From: Sphingomonas taxi
GTDB taxonomy: Bacteria; Pseudomonadota; Alphaproteobacteria; Sphingomonadales; Sphingomonadaceae
Direction: 5' to 3'
Assembly: GCF_000764535.1 (NCBI RefSeq)
Contig: NZ_CP009571.1
Location: forward strand, 2,785,001 to 2,849,000
DNA: 64,000 nt
Shown here: positions 29,018 through 38,967 of the stretch, piece after piece
Numbering within the stretch: position 1 is the stretch's first letter
Layout: each line of letters begins with the position of its first letter
Translations under genes and position numbers: made by a program
The notes under the pieces: model-generated
The model's database searches: none
What the model was told of the DNA's origin: nothing
The model's input: only the letters and a program-made list of their open reading frames with translations

Positions 29018-29824
29018 TCAAAGCCCCTCGATCGTCCCGATTCCATAATCCGCCAGCGCCGGCGCCAGCGCCCGCTCCGCGTCGCCCAGCCGCGTGAACA
29101 CCGCGCGATGCACCGACTCGCCCGCGGGCCAGCCCTGCCCCTCGGTCAGGAAGGCGATCCGCCGCGCGATCCCCGGGCCGCCATCGACGAAGTGCACGCC
29201 GGCCGGCGCCGCCGCCGCCAGTTCCGCCGCGACCAGCGGAAAATGCGTGCAGGCGTTGACGATCACGTCGATCCGCGCGCCCTCTGGCTGATCGAACAGC
29301 CCGCCGAGCACCGCGCGATAGCGCGCCGGATCGGTCGTCGCCCCCGCCAGTTTCGCCTCCGCCAGCCGCACCAGCTCCGCCGAGCCGTGCCGCAGCACCG
29401 TGCAATCCCCGGCGAACCGCGCGGCCAGATCGTCGACATAGGCCTGGCGCACCGTCGCCTCGGTGCCGAGCACACCGATCACCCGGCTGCGGCTCAGCGC
29501 CGCGGCGGGCTTGATCGCCGGCACCGTGCCGACCACCGGCACGTCGAGCGCCGCGCGCACCACCGGCAGCGCGATCGTCGAGGCGGTGTTGCAGGCGATC
29601 ACCACCAGCCGCGGCCGGTACCGCTCCACCAGCCGCCCGAGCAGCGCCGGCACCCGCGCCGCAATCTCCGCCTCGCTCTTGATCCCGTACGGGAAGCCGG
29701 CGGAATCGGCGGCGTAGACGATCGGTGCGCGCGGCAGCAGCACGCGCGTCGGTGCGACCACCGACAGGCCGCCGACACCCGAATCGAAGAACAGGATCGG
29801 CGCATCATCCATCGCCGCGTCCAT
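29018..29824 (-). CDS. murI: Glutamate racemase
   Basis: 268 residues. The catalytic cysteines are in [10 protein letters not shown] and [10 protein letters not shown], with [12 protein letters not shown] at the N-terminus and [11 protein letters not shown]. It makes D-glutamate for peptidoglycan. Starts at ATG 29824 or 29812; neither has a clear ribosome site. It is divergent from plsY. Confidence 0.94.
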   Translation of the reverse strand: MDAAMDDAPILFFDSGVGGLSVVAPTRVLLPRAPIVYAADSAGFPYGIKSEAEIAARVPALLGRLVERYRPRLVVIACNTASTIALPVVRAALDVPVVGTVPAIKPAAALSRSRVIGVLGTEATVRQAYVDDLAARFAGDCTVLRHGSAELVRLAEAKLAGATTDPARYRAVLGGLFDQPEGARIDVIVNACTHFPLVAAELAAAAPAGVHFVDGGPGIARRIAFLTEGQGWPAGESVHRAVFTRLGDAERALAPALADYGIGTIEGL

Positions 29825-29928
29825 AAGCCGCCGCCGCGCGACGCGCCAACCTTGATCGAGATCAGGAAGCGCCCATTGGCGAAACCGCCCCGGACCCGCT
29901 ATGATCCGCCGGGGAGGACGGGGCAGCT

Positions 29929-30564
29929 TTGGATACGCACATACTCTGGATCGCGCCGGCGTGCGCGCTGCTGCTCGGCTATGTGCTGGGATCGATCCCG
30001 TTCGGCGTCATCCTCACCCGGCTGGCGGGCGCGGGCGACCTGCGCAGCATCGGCTCGGGCAATATCGGCGCCACCAACGTCCTGCGGACCGGCCGCAAGG
30101 GGCTGGCGGCGGCGACCTTGCTGCTCGATCTCGCCAAGGGCGCGGCGGCGGTGTGGCTGGCGGAATGGCTGTTCCCCGGCGACGGCATGATCGCTGCAGC
30201 GGCGGCGTTCGTCGGCCATTGCTACCCGATCTGGCTGCGCTTCAAGGGCGGCAAGGGCGTCGCGACGCTGATGGGCATCGTCCTCGCGCTGCACTGGCCG
30301 ATGGGCCTCGTTTATGCGGCCGTCTGGCTCGGCCTGCTCGCGGGCCTGCGCATCTCCTCGGTCGCCGGCATGGCCGCGGCGGTCAGCGCACCGGTCAGCG
30401 GCGCGCTGTTCGGGCGGTTCGATCTCGTCATGCTGCTGCTCGCGCTCGCCGCGATCGTGCTGTGGAAGCATCGCGACAATATCGAGCGGCTGCTCGCCGG
30501 GACCGAGCCGCGCATCGGCGGCGCGCGCGACGGCGAGGACACGAATGCGCTCCGCGATGGCTGA
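29929..30564 (+). CDS. plsY: Glycerol-3-phosphate acyltransferase PlsY
   Basis: 211 residues with five or more membrane helices. The PlsY motifs are GSIPFG, RSIGSGNIGATNVLRTG and RFKGGKGVAT. It transfers acyl groups from acyl phosphate to glycerol 3-phosphate at the inner membrane. A TTG start with GGGGAGGAC upstream is the only one that gives a proper first helix. Its end overlaps the dprA start by 20 bases. Confidence 0.94.
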   Translation: MDTHILWIAPACALLLGYVLGSIPFGVILTRLAGAGDLRSIGSGNIGATNVLRTGRKGLAAATLLLDLAKGAAAVWLAEWLFPGDGMIAAAAAFVGHCYPIWLRFKGGKGVATLMGIVLALHWPMGLVYAAVWLGLLAGLRISSVAGMAAAVSAPVSGALFGRFDLVMLLLALAAIVLWKHRDNIERLLAGTEPRIGGARDGEDTNALRDG

Positions 30565-31636
30565 GCGCGATGTCGCGCGCCTCCGTCTCCTTCGTACCAC
30601 CGGGATCGGCCCGGTCACCTGGCGCCAGTTGCTCGCCCGCTTCGGCACCGCCGAGGCGGCGCTCGACATGCTGCCGACCCTCGCCCGCCGCGGCGGCGGC
30701 GCCCCGCCGCGCATCGCCGAACGCGCCGCGGTCGAGCGCGAGATGGCGGCGACCGCGCGGCTCGGCGCGCGCTATCTGTTCCTCGACGATCCCGACTATC
30801 CGCCGCTGCTCGCCCAGATCGACACCGCCCCGCCCGCGCTGATCCTGCGCGGCGACCTCCCGCTGGCAAGCCGGACCACCGTCGCGATCGTCGGCGCGCG
30901 CAACGCCTCGGCGGCGGCGTGCCGCTTCGCGCGCAGCCTCGCGCACGACCTCGCCGCGGAGGGTGCGACGATCGTCTCCGGCCTCGCCCGCGGCATCGAC
31001 ACCGCCGCGCACGTCGGCGCGCTGCCGCGCACGATCGGCGTCATCGCCAGCGGCATCGACGTGGCCTTCCCGCCCGAAAACGCCGCGTTGCAGGAGCAGC
31101 TCGCGACGCAAAGCCTGCTGGTCGCCGAGCAGCCGCCCGGCACCCAGCCGCTCGCCCGTCATTTCCCGTCGCGCAACCGGATCATCGCCGGCCTCGCACT
31201 CGGCACGGTGGTGGTCGAGGCGGCACCGCGCTCGGGCTCGCTGATCACCGCGCGGCTGGCGGGCGAGATGGGCCGCGAGGTCATGGCGGTCCCCGGCAGC
31301 CCGCTGGACCCGCGTGCGCAGGGCTGCAACCAGTTGATCCGCGACGGCGCGACCTTGATCCAGACCGCCGCCGACGTCCTCGAACAGCTCGGCCCGATCG
31401 ATCCCCGCGCCGTCCGCGCGCCCGCGTCGACCTATGCCGCCCCGCCCCCGGCGGATGCGAGCGACGCCGACCGCACCCGCATCACCGCCTTGCTCGGCCC
31501 GGCGCCCGTCCCGGTCGACGAACTGCTCCGCCAGAGCGGCCTCGCCCCGGCGATCGTCCAGACGGTATTGCTCGAACTCGAACTCGCCGGCCGGCTGGAG
31601 CGGCATGCCGGCGGCCGGGTCAGCCTCATCGCCTGA
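30545..31636 (+). CDS. dprA: DNA-processing protein DprA
   Basis: 363 residues. An N-terminal helical domain is followed by the Rossmann core: VAIVGARNASAAACRFAR, GATIVSGLARGIDTAAH, FPSRNRIIAGL and EAAPRSGSLITA. A C-terminal winged-helix-like domain (about 305-363) follows. DprA protects incoming single strands and loads RecA in transformation. ATG 30545 has GAGGA six bases upstream; ATG 30557 is an alternative. It is coupled to plsY by overlap. Confidence 0.93.
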   Translation: MRSAMAERDVARLRLLRTTGIGPVTWRQLLARFGTAEAALDMLPTLARRGGGAPPRIAERAAVEREMAATARLGARYLFLDDPDYPPLLAQIDTAPPALILRGDLPLASRTTVAIVGARNASAAACRFARSLAHDLAAEGATIVSGLARGIDTAAHVGALPRTIGVIASGIDVAFPPENAALQEQLATQSLLVAEQPPGTQPLARHFPSRNRIIAGLALGTVVVEAAPRSGSLITARLAGEMGREVMAVPGSPLDPRAQGCNQLIRDGATLIQTAADVLEQLGPIDPRAVRAPASTYAAPPPADASDADRTRITALLGPAPVPVDELLRQSGLAPAIVQTVLLELELAGRLERHAGGRVSLIA

Positions 31637-31752
31637 CGCCGGCAGCCCCCGCCTCCCCACCCGTTGACGTTTCGCCCCACGCCCCCGACTTGACGCAAGC
31701 CCCGACCGCTCGCCACCCTCGCGCGTACACGTAAGGACGCTATTGAACCGCC

Positions 31753-34353
31753 ATGCAGCTCGTCATCGTCGAATCGCCCGCCAAGGCGAAAACCATCGAA
31801 AAGTATCTCGGCTCGGATTTCCGCGTCCTCGCCTCCTACGGTCACGTCCGCGATCTGCCGGCGCGCGACGGCTCGGTGAACCCGGACGAGAATTTCGCGA
31901 TGGAGTGGGAGAATTATGCGGACAAGTCCAAGCAGCTGAAGGCGATCGCTGATCTCTCGAAGACCGCCGACCGCCTGATCCTCGCCACCGACCCCGATCG
32001 CGAGGGCGAGGCGATCAGCTGGCACGTGCAGGAGGTGCTGCGCGGCCGCAAGGCGCTGCCCAAGGACGTCCAGCGCGTCACCTTCAACGCGATTACCAAG
32101 CCGGCGATCCTCGCCGCGATGAAGGCGCCGCGCGAGCTCGATACCGACCTGATCGACGCCTATCGCGCCCGCCGCGCATTGGACTATCTCGTCGGCTTCA
32201 CGCTGTCGCCGGTGCTGTGGCGCAAGCTGCCCGGCGCCAAGTCGGCGGGCCGCGTCCAGTCCGTCGCGCTGCGGCTGATCGTCGGCCGCGAGCGCGAGAT
32301 CGAGGCGTTCAAGGCACAGGAATATTGGTCGGTCACCGCGCAGATGGAGCAGGACGGCACGCCCTTCGTCGCGCGCCTCGTCCAGTGGGACGGCAGGAAG
32401 CTCGACCGCCTGTCGATCGGCACCGAGGGCGACGCGCTCAAGGCCAAGACCGCGGTCGAGGAGGGCCGCTTCTCGGTCCAGACCGTCGAGACCAAGCCGG
32501 CGACGCGCAACCCGCCGCCGCCCTTCACCACCTCGACGCTCCAGCAGGAGGCGGCGCGCAAGCTCGGCTTCTCCGCCGACCATACGATGCGGATCGCGCA
32601 GGGTCTCTACGAGGATGGCGCGATCACCTATATGCGCACCGACGGCGTGCAGATGGACGGCAGCGCCATCTCCGCTGCGCGCCTCGCCATCGCCAACCGC
32701 TATGACGCGAGCTACGTCCCCGATTCGCCACGCCAGTATCAGACCAAGGCGAAGAACGCGCAGGAAGCGCACGAAGCGATCCGCCCGACCGACTTCACCA
32801 AGGACCGCGCCGGATCGGGCGACCACAACCGCCTGTACGAGCTTATCTGGAAGCGCGCGCTCGCCAGCCAGATGGCCTCGGCCCGGATGGAGCGCACCAC
32901 CGTCGAGATGGCGGACGGCACCGGCCGCAACGTACTGCGCGCGACCGGCCAGGTCGTGCTCTTCCCCGGCTTCCTCGCGCTCTACGAAGAGGGGTCGGAC
33001 GATACGCAGGACGAGGAGGCGCGCCGCCTGCCCCGCCTGCGCGAGGGCGACGCGCCGGCGAAGAAGGCCGTCGACGCCGAACAGCATTTCACCCAGCCGC
33101 CGCCGCGCTTCTCCGAGGCGAGCCTCGTCAAGCGGATGGAGGAACTCGGCATCGGCCGCCCGTCGACCTATGCCTCGATCATCAAGACGCTGAAGGACCG
33201 CGCCTATGTGCGCGTCGAGAAGAACCGCTTCTTCGCCGAGGAGAGCGGCCGTCTCGTCACCGCCTTCCTCGAGCGCTTCTTCGAGAAATACGTCGGCTTC
33301 GACTATACCGCGGAGCTGGAGGAGGAGCTCGACGACGTCTCGGGCGGTCGCGCGCAATGGCAGGCGGTGCTCGAAGCCTTCTGGCGCGACTTCAAGCCGC
33401 GCACCAACGAGGTGATGGAGCAGCAGCCCAGCGCGATCACCGCCGAGCTCGACGTCTTCCTCGCGCCCTATCTGTTCCCCGACAAGGCGGACGGATCGGA
33501 CCCGCGGCTGTGCCCCAAATGCGAGGAGGGCAAGCTGGCGCTGCGCGGCGGCAAGTTCGGCGCGTTCATCGCCTGCTCCAATTATCCCGAGTGCAAATAC
33601 ACCCGCCGCTTCGCCCAGCCCGGCGGCGAGGAGGGCGACAGCGGCCCCGAGGGGCTCGGCAAGGACCCAGCGACGGGGCTGGAGGTCGAGCGCAAATCGG
33701 GGCGGTTCGGCCCGTATATCCAGCTCGGCGAGGGCAAGGAGGCCAGGCGCGCCTCGATCCCCAAGGACCTGCCCGGCGAGCTCGACCTCGAATGGGCACT
33801 CAAGCTGCTCAGCCTGCCGCGGACGATCGGCAACCACCCGGAGACGGGCGAGCCGATCACCGCGTCGATCGGCCGCTACGGGCCGTATCTGGCGCACAGC
33901 GGCAAATATGCGCGGCTGCAATCGACCGTCGACGTGTTCGAGACCGGCATGAACGCCGCGGTGGTCAAGCTCGCCGAGGCGGCGGCGGGCGGCGGCCGTC
34001 CGGCACGCGGCGCCGCGCGCGCGCCGCTCAAGGAGCTCGGCAAGCACCCGCGCACCGAGGCGGAGATCAAGCTGATGGAGGGGCGCTATGGCCCCTATGT
34101 CACCGACGGCGAGACCAACGCGACCCTGCCCAAGTCGATCACCCCCGAGGCGCTGACGCTGGAAGAGGCGGCGCAGCTGATCGACGACCGCGCGGCGGCG
34201 GCACCGGCGAAGAAGAAGAAGGCGCCCGCCAAGAAGCCCGCGGCGAAGAAGCCGGCGGCCAAGGCGGCGGGGACGAAGACGACGGCGAAGCCCGCGGCGG
34301 CCAAGAAGGCGCCGGCGAAGAAGCCCGCGGCGAAGAAAGCCGCGGCGGAGTGA
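31753..34353 (+). CDS. topA: DNA topoisomerase I
   Basis: 866 residues. The TOPRIM domain starts VIVESPAKAKTIEKYLG with DPDREGEAISW at 80-90; the active tyrosine is Y293 in ITYMRTDG. A CPKCEEGK...CSNYPECKY zinc ribbon follows near 582-608, then repeated RFGPYI / RYGPYL / RYGPYV topoisomerase C-terminal repeats. The last 50 residues are a Lys-Ala-Pro tail (AKKPAAKK type) likely to bind DNA. It relaxes negative supercoils. Confidence 0.97.
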   Translation: MQLVIVESPAKAKTIEKYLGSDFRVLASYGHVRDLPARDGSVNPDENFAMEWENYADKSKQLKAIADLSKTADRLILATDPDREGEAISWHVQEVLRGRKALPKDVQRVTFNAITKPAILAAMKAPRELDTDLIDAYRARRALDYLVGFTLSPVLWRKLPGAKSAGRVQSVALRLIVGREREIEAFKAQEYWSVTAQMEQDGTPFVARLVQWDGRKLDRLSIGTEGDALKAKTAVEEGRFSVQTVETKPATRNPPPPFTTSTLQQEAARKLGFSADHTMRIAQGLYEDGAITYMRTDGVQMDGSAISAARLAIANRYDASYVPDSPRQYQTKAKNAQEAHEAIRPTDFTKDRAGSGDHNRLYELIWKRALASQMASARMERTTVEMADGTGRNVLRATGQVVLFPGFLALYEEGSDDTQDEEARRLPRLREGDAPAKKAVDAEQHFTQPPPRFSEASLVKRMEELGIGRPSTYASIIKTLKDRAYVRVEKNRFFAEESGRLVTAFLERFFEKYVGFDYTAELEEELDDVSGGRAQWQAVLEAFWRDFKPRTNEVMEQQPSAITAELDVFLAPYLFPDKADGSDPRLCPKCEEGKLALRGGKFGAFIACSNYPECKYTRRFAQPGGEEGDSGPEGLGKDPATGLEVERKSGRFGPYIQLGEGKEARRASIPKDLPGELDLEWALKLLSLPRTIGNHPETGEPITASIGRYGPYLAHSGKYARLQSTVDVFETGMNAAVVKLAEAAAGGGRPARGAARAPLKELGKHPRTEAEIKLMEGRYGPYVTDGETNATLPKSITPEALTLEEAAQLIDDRAAAAPAKKKKAPAKKPAAKKPAAKAAGTKTTAKPAAAKKAPAKKPAAKKAAAE

Positions 34354-34392
34354 TGCGCGGGGGATCGGGGGGCTGCCCCGATCCCGTCACGC

Positions 34393-36573
34393 CTAGAGCT
34401 TGACGCTGGCGTTCAACCTGACCGTCCGGGGCTCACCCACGAAAACATAGCCCGACCCGAGATAGCCCCAATGGTGGAGGTTCGCGACGTTGTCGACTTC
34501 GGCCCGAAGCGTCACGGCATGGGCGGCGGAGCCGATGTCATAACCGGCGCGCAGATTGATCAACGTCGTCGAGGGAACGCGGAAACTGTTGACCGCATTG
34601 CCCCACAATCTGGCGGTATAGGATAGTTCGGTGGTGGCGCTGAAACCGGGCAGACCGGTTGGCCGCTCGGTGACCTGCACGGTGTCCTTGAATCGCGGAA
34701 CGCCCTCGACCTGTCGCCCTTGCAGATCCCGTTCCGACTTCAGATAGGTTGCCTCCTCGATCGCGACACTGTTGGCGACGAACAGATCGAGCGGTAGCCC
34801 GACGCGTCCATTGGCCTCGACGCCCTCATAGCGTTGCGTGCCGTCGGACACGTAGACGTTGGCGGCATTGGCATATTGGGCGCCCCGATCGATGCGATAC
34901 AATGCCGTCGAAAGGAACCACGTCGGTCGTTCGACCTTGGCGCCGACCTCGATCTGGTCGGACATCACCGGTGGCAGCGTCTCGCGGGCATTCGCGAAGC
35001 TATCGGGGACCGTTATCCCGCTTTCGAGCGCCTGAACGTAGCTGACGTAGACGGTGGCGCCCTGCAAGGGATGGTACAGGATCGCGGCGACGGGCGTCAC
35101 CGGCGTCTTGGCATAGGTCTTGGCGACGCCGAGTTTGCTGTATTGATGCTCGACGTAGCGCGTGACACGCAGACCGCCGATCACCGACACGTCGCCGAGG
35201 CTGATCGTGTCGCTGGCGAACGCGCCTTCCTGTATCGAATGATAGCTGCGGTAGATCGCATCGTTGAATGCGCTGGGATAGTTCACCGGCGTCACCGGTC
35301 GATACAGGTTCTGCGACCCGATGACCGTGTTCAGTCGATCGCGCGGCAGATAGCGCTTGAGGTCCTGCCACGTCGCGCCGAGCGTCAGCTGATGGGCCAG
35401 CGGTCCGGTGGTGAAATATCCGTCGAGCGTGACCTGTGCCTGATTGTAGCGCGACCATGACCGGGGATTGGTGTTCAATTTCACCCCATAGTCGCCATCG
35501 CGGTTGATCAGCGGCATCCATTCCGCCTTGTAGGTCCGCCAGTCCAGGCTGTTGCTATAGTCGGCCTTGACCGTCCAGTGCGGGTCGGCGGTCCAGTGCA
35601 GGCCGGTGGCGCCGTAGAAGACGTGGCTGTTGAAGAACAGGTCGGGATAGGCGGCGAGATTGGTGGTGCCGCTGATCGGTCGCGGCAAGGCGTTCGCGCC
35701 ATAAGCGACGGGATCGTCGATGAAGAAATCCTGCGTTCCACCCTTGATGCGGCGATCCTGATAGATCAGGTCGCCGGTCCACAGCAGCGTGTCGGTGAGA
35801 TGCGCATCGAGACCGAGCGACCCCGAATAGCGCAGGACGTGCGACACGCTGTAGGTGCCGCCCTGTTCGTGCGTCAGGTTGAGACGATAGCCGAGGCCTG
35901 CGGCGATGGGGCCGCCGGTGTCGATATGCTGCAGGAAGACCGTGTTCGACGAATATCCCAGATCCGCGGCGACGAAAGCGTCCGGCGTGGGTCGCTTCGT
36001 CTGATAGTTGACCAGTCCTCCCGGCGCGTTGAAGCCATAGAGGAAGCCGGAGGCGCCCTTCAGCAACTGCACCGCCTGAAACGATTCGAGGGGCAGCTCC
36101 ACCGTCGTCATGTAAAACGGGTCGCCGTTGATCCGGTAGCCGTAAAGGTCGTCGAGCGGGATGCCGCGGACCGTCTGCGAATAGCTGTTGAACGTATAGG
36201 TGTCGCCGTTGGCGACGACCGACGCATCCTGGCTGAATACCCGTGCCAGCGACCGGACCTGACGTTCCTCGATCTCGTCCGCGGTCACCACGCGTGCGGA
36301 GAACGGCGTATCGAGGTCGGACCGCACGCCCAAGGCTCCCCCCGTCACGGCATCGTGATGTGCCGTCCCGGTAACGACGATGGTCTGTGACGCGGCATTG
36401 TCCTCGCTCGTCGCCGCCGCGGTGCGGGATGCCTTGGCCTCCGCATTTGCCCCCACCTTCGATTTGCGATCGGGTGTCTTTTTCTCGACCTGCTCCGCGC
36501 CGGCCGGCGAAGCCATTGCAATCGAAACAGAAAGTACAAATGCCCATTTTGCAATTATCACGGCTACATACAC
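34393..36573 (-). CDS. TonB-dependent outer-membrane receptor, siderophore type
   Basis: 726 residues. A signal peptide (about 1-26) precedes a long charged linker, then QTIVVTG, the plug (TPFSARVVTADEIEERQVRSLARVFSQDASV, and GFLYGFNAPGGLVNYQTKRP), and a 22-strand-type barrel ending in RLNASVKL. The closest pattern is the ferrichrome/pyoverdine receptor group. It imports an iron chelate with TonB energy. The start is uncertain: GTG 36573 has no ribosome site. Base composition of the 5' region is less GC-rich than neighbours, hinting at transfer. Confidence 0.85.
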   Translation of the reverse strand: MYVAVIIAKWAFVLSVSIAMASPAGAEQVEKKTPDRKSKVGANAEAKASRTAAATSEDNAASQTIVVTGTAHHDAVTGGALGVRSDLDTPFSARVVTADEIEERQVRSLARVFSQDASVVANGDTYTFNSYSQTVRGIPLDDLYGYRINGDPFYMTTVELPLESFQAVQLLKGASGFLYGFNAPGGLVNYQTKRPTPDAFVAADLGYSSNTVFLQHIDTGGPIAAGLGYRLNLTHEQGGTYSVSHVLRYSGSLGLDAHLTDTLLWTGDLIYQDRRIKGGTQDFFIDDPVAYGANALPRPISGTTNLAAYPDLFFNSHVFYGATGLHWTADPHWTVKADYSNSLDWRTYKAEWMPLINRDGDYGVKLNTNPRSWSRYNQAQVTLDGYFTTGPLAHQLTLGATWQDLKRYLPRDRLNTVIGSQNLYRPVTPVNYPSAFNDAIYRSYHSIQEGAFASDTISLGDVSVIGGLRVTRYVEHQYSKLGVAKTYAKTPVTPVAAILYHPLQGATVYVSYVQALESGITVPDSFANARETLPPVMSDQIEVGAKVERPTWFLSTALYRIDRGAQYANAANVYVSDGTQRYEGVEANGRVGLPLDLFVANSVAIEEATYLKSERDLQGRQVEGVPRFKDTVQVTERPTGLPGFSATTELSYTARLWGNAVNSFRVPSTTLINLRAGYDIGSAAHAVTLRAEVDNVANLHHWGYLGSGYVFVGEPRTVRLNASVKL

Positions 36574-36930
36574 CAGTTGACTAGGATTTAACCCGCCTAC
36601 CTATTCTGCACACGATCTATGCCATTACTTTTTATGGGCTGATCTAAACATTAGATTATATTAGCGGTAACAGGGATAAAAAAGCCTTTAGCTGCCATTA
36701 CTTACCCGCGTGCCGTCGCGGTTAAAGGCCGAATTGCCGTGTGCGGGAGCGTGCGAATGTGTCCGACGGGCGCGCCAGCAGGGGCCGTGTTCCTCCGCCC
36801 ATGACTGCCGACACCCTGACCCCACAAAAACGTCAGCCTTCCCCACCAATTGCCCGCCCCCTCTTGCACCGCACGCCCGACCCTGCGACGGAAGCTCCAA
36901 AGCCGACCAAAGCGGCACGAAGGAGCGAGG
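36574..36930. other. AT-rich divergent intergenic region
   Basis: The part 36574-36710 is strikingly AT-rich for this window (runs such as AAACATTAGATTATATTA and ATAAAAAAGCC). It should hold the promoters of the receptor (left) and of mmsA (right). No convincing Fur box was found. Confidence 0.5.
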
Positions 36931-38460
36931 ATGCGTACCATCGATCATCTCATCGTCGGATCGGCCGGCGGTGATGCCACGCGCTACGGCGACGTGTTCG
37001 ATCCCAACAGCGGCGAGATCCAGGCGCGCGTGCCGCTCGGCACCGCGGCCGATCTCGACCGCGCCGTCGCCGCGGCGCAGGCCGCGCAGCCCGGCTGGGC
37101 CGCCACCAATCCACAGCGCCGCGCCCGCGTCATGTTCCGCTTCAAGGAACTGGTCGAGGCGAACATGGACGCGCTCGCGCATCTGCTCTCCTCCGAACAC
37201 GGCAAGGTGATCGCCGATTCGAAGGGCGACATCCAGCGCGGGCTGGAGGTGATCGAATTCTGCTGCGGCATCCCGCACATCCTGAAGGGCGAATATACGC
37301 AGGGCGCCGGCCCCGGCATCGACGTCTATTCGATGCGCCAGCCGCTTGGGATCGGCGCGGGGATCACCCCGTTCAACTTCCCGGCGATGATCCCGATGTG
37401 GATGTTCGGCGTCGCCATCGCCACCGGCAACGCCTTCCTGCTCAAGCCCTCCGAGCGCGATCCGTCGGTGCCGGTGCGGCTCGCCGAGCTGATGCGGGAG
37501 GCGGGCGCGCCCGAGGGCATTTTGCAGGTCGTCCATGGCGACAAGGCGATGGTCGACGCGATCCTCGATCATCCCGCGATCAGCGCGGTCAGCTTCGTCG
37601 GGTCGAGCGACATCGCGCATTACGTCTACCGCCGCGGCGTCGAGGCGGGCAAGCGCGTGCAGGCGATGGGCGGCGCCAAGAACCACGGCATCGTCATGCC
37701 CGACGCCGATCTCGACCAGGTCGTCGCCGATCTGTCGGGCGCGGCCTTCGGCTCGGCGGGCGAGCGCTGCATGGCGCTGCCCGTGGTGGTGCCGGTCGGC
37801 GACAAGACCGCCGATGCGCTGCGCGAGAAACTGATCCCGGCGATCGCGGCGCTGCGCGTCGGCGTGTCGACCGATGCGCAGGCGCATTACGGCCCGGTGG
37901 TCAACGCCGCGCACAAGCAGCGCGTCGAAAACTGGATCCAGACCGGCGTCGACGAGGGCGCCGAGCTGGTCGTCGACGGCCGCGGCTTCACGCTGCAGGG
38001 GCATGAGAAGGGCTTCTTCGTCGGCCCGACCTTGTTCGACCGCGTCACGCCCGACATGTCGGCATACAAGGAGGAGATCTTCGGCCCCGTCCTCCAGATC
38101 GTCCGCGCGCCCGATTTCGAGACCGCGGTGCGGCTGCCGAGCGAGCATCAGTACGGCAACGGCGTCGCGATCTTCACCCGCAACGGCCATGCCGCGCGCG
38201 AGTTCGCGGCGCGGGTCAATGTCGGGATGGTCGGGATCAACGTGCCGATCCCGGTGCCGGTCGCCTATCACAGCTTCGGCGGCTGGAAGCGCAGCGCGTT
38301 CGGCGACACCAACCAGCACGGCATGGAAGGCGTCAAATTCTGGACCAAGGTCAAGACGGTGACGCAGCGCTGGCCCGACGGCTCGGCGCTCCCCGGCGGC
38401 AGCGAGGACGGCGGCCCGAGCCGCATCCAGGATGCCTTCGTCATCCCGACGATGGGCTGA
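36931..38460 (+). CDS. mmsA: Methylmalonate-semialdehyde dehydrogenase (CoA-acylating)
   Basis: 509 residues of the aldehyde dehydrogenase superfamily. PLGIGAGITPFNFPAMIPMWMF and GSAGERCMALPVVVPVG (catalytic Cys) are MMSDH hallmarks, as is the lack of the general-base Glu of hydrolytic ALDHs. It forms propionyl-CoA from methylmalonate semialdehyde in valine breakdown. AGGAGCGAGG precedes ATG 36931. It heads the operon with lipoprotein, acyl-CoA dehydrogenase and mmsB. Confidence 0.95.
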   Translation: MRTIDHLIVGSAGGDATRYGDVFDPNSGEIQARVPLGTAADLDRAVAAAQAAQPGWAATNPQRRARVMFRFKELVEANMDALAHLLSSEHGKVIADSKGDIQRGLEVIEFCCGIPHILKGEYTQGAGPGIDVYSMRQPLGIGAGITPFNFPAMIPMWMFGVAIATGNAFLLKPSERDPSVPVRLAELMREAGAPEGILQVVHGDKAMVDAILDHPAISAVSFVGSSDIAHYVYRRGVEAGKRVQAMGGAKNHGIVMPDADLDQVVADLSGAAFGSAGERCMALPVVVPVGDKTADALREKLIPAIAALRVGVSTDAQAHYGPVVNAAHKQRVENWIQTGVDEGAELVVDGRGFTLQGHEKGFFVGPTLFDRVTPDMSAYKEEIFGPVLQIVRAPDFETAVRLPSEHQYGNGVAIFTRNGHAAREFAARVNVGMVGINVPIPVPVAYHSFGGWKRSAFGDTNQHGMEGVKFWTKVKTVTQRWPDGSALPGGSEDGGPSRIQDAFVIPTMG

Positions 38461-38465
38461 CCGGC

Positions 38466-38960
38466 ATGCGCAGCACGATCCTCCTCGCCGCCGCGCTCGG
38501 CCTCGCCGCCTGTTCGGGCGGCGAATCGGCCAACAACGAATCGTCGGGCGGCAGCGCCGCGGTCGAGCCGACGCCAAACGACCTCACCGTCGATCCGCAG
38601 AACAGCGTCGTACCGATCCCCGCGGTCAGCCCCTCGCCGATCGCCGCGATCCCCGGCGGCTTCCAGGGCCATTGGGGCATGGTGTCGGGCGATTGCGACC
38701 CGGCGAGCGGCGCCGACAAGGGCACGCTGACCATCGCCGGCAACCGCCTGTCCTTCTTCGAATCGCGCGGCACCGCCGCCACGATCCGCCAGACCCGCCC
38801 GGACCAGATCGCCTTCGACCTGCCGATGAGCGGCGAGGGCATGACCTGGTCCGAACCGACCACGCTCACCCTGCTCGACGACGGCAAGACGCTGGTGCGC
38901 GAGGCCAAAGGCGACGCCAATCGCGCCGGCTCGTTCCGCTACAGCCGCTGCCCGGCCTGA
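38466..38960 (+). CDS. Predicted lipoprotein of unknown function
   Basis: 164 residues. The lipobox is LAAC (Cys16), followed by a Gly/Ser/Asn-rich tether and a compact domain with GFQGHWGMVSGDCDPASGADKGTLTIAG and a final RYSRCPA. The GxWG....DC pattern recalls small extracytoplasmic domains of sphingomonads with two cysteines. It lies five bases after mmsA and eight before the dehydrogenase, so it is a real operon member with no obvious catabolic role. Confidence 0.8.
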   Translation: MRSTILLAAALGLAACSGGESANNESSGGSAAVEPTPNDLTVDPQNSVVPIPAVSPSPIAAIPGGFQGHWGMVSGDCDPASGADKGTLTIAGNRLSFFESRGTAATIRQTRPDQIAFDLPMSGEGMTWSEPTTLTLLDDGKTLVREAKGDANRAGSFRYSRCPA

Positions 38961-38967
38961 GGATATC

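Noticed and set aside
29832..29928. Upstream ATG 29901 for plsY
   Set aside because: It is out of frame with the PlsY protein; the TTG at 29929 gives the proper first membrane helix.
36600..36700. Fur box before the TonB receptor
   Set aside because: AT-rich stretches are present but no convincing 19-bp Fur palindrome could be aligned.
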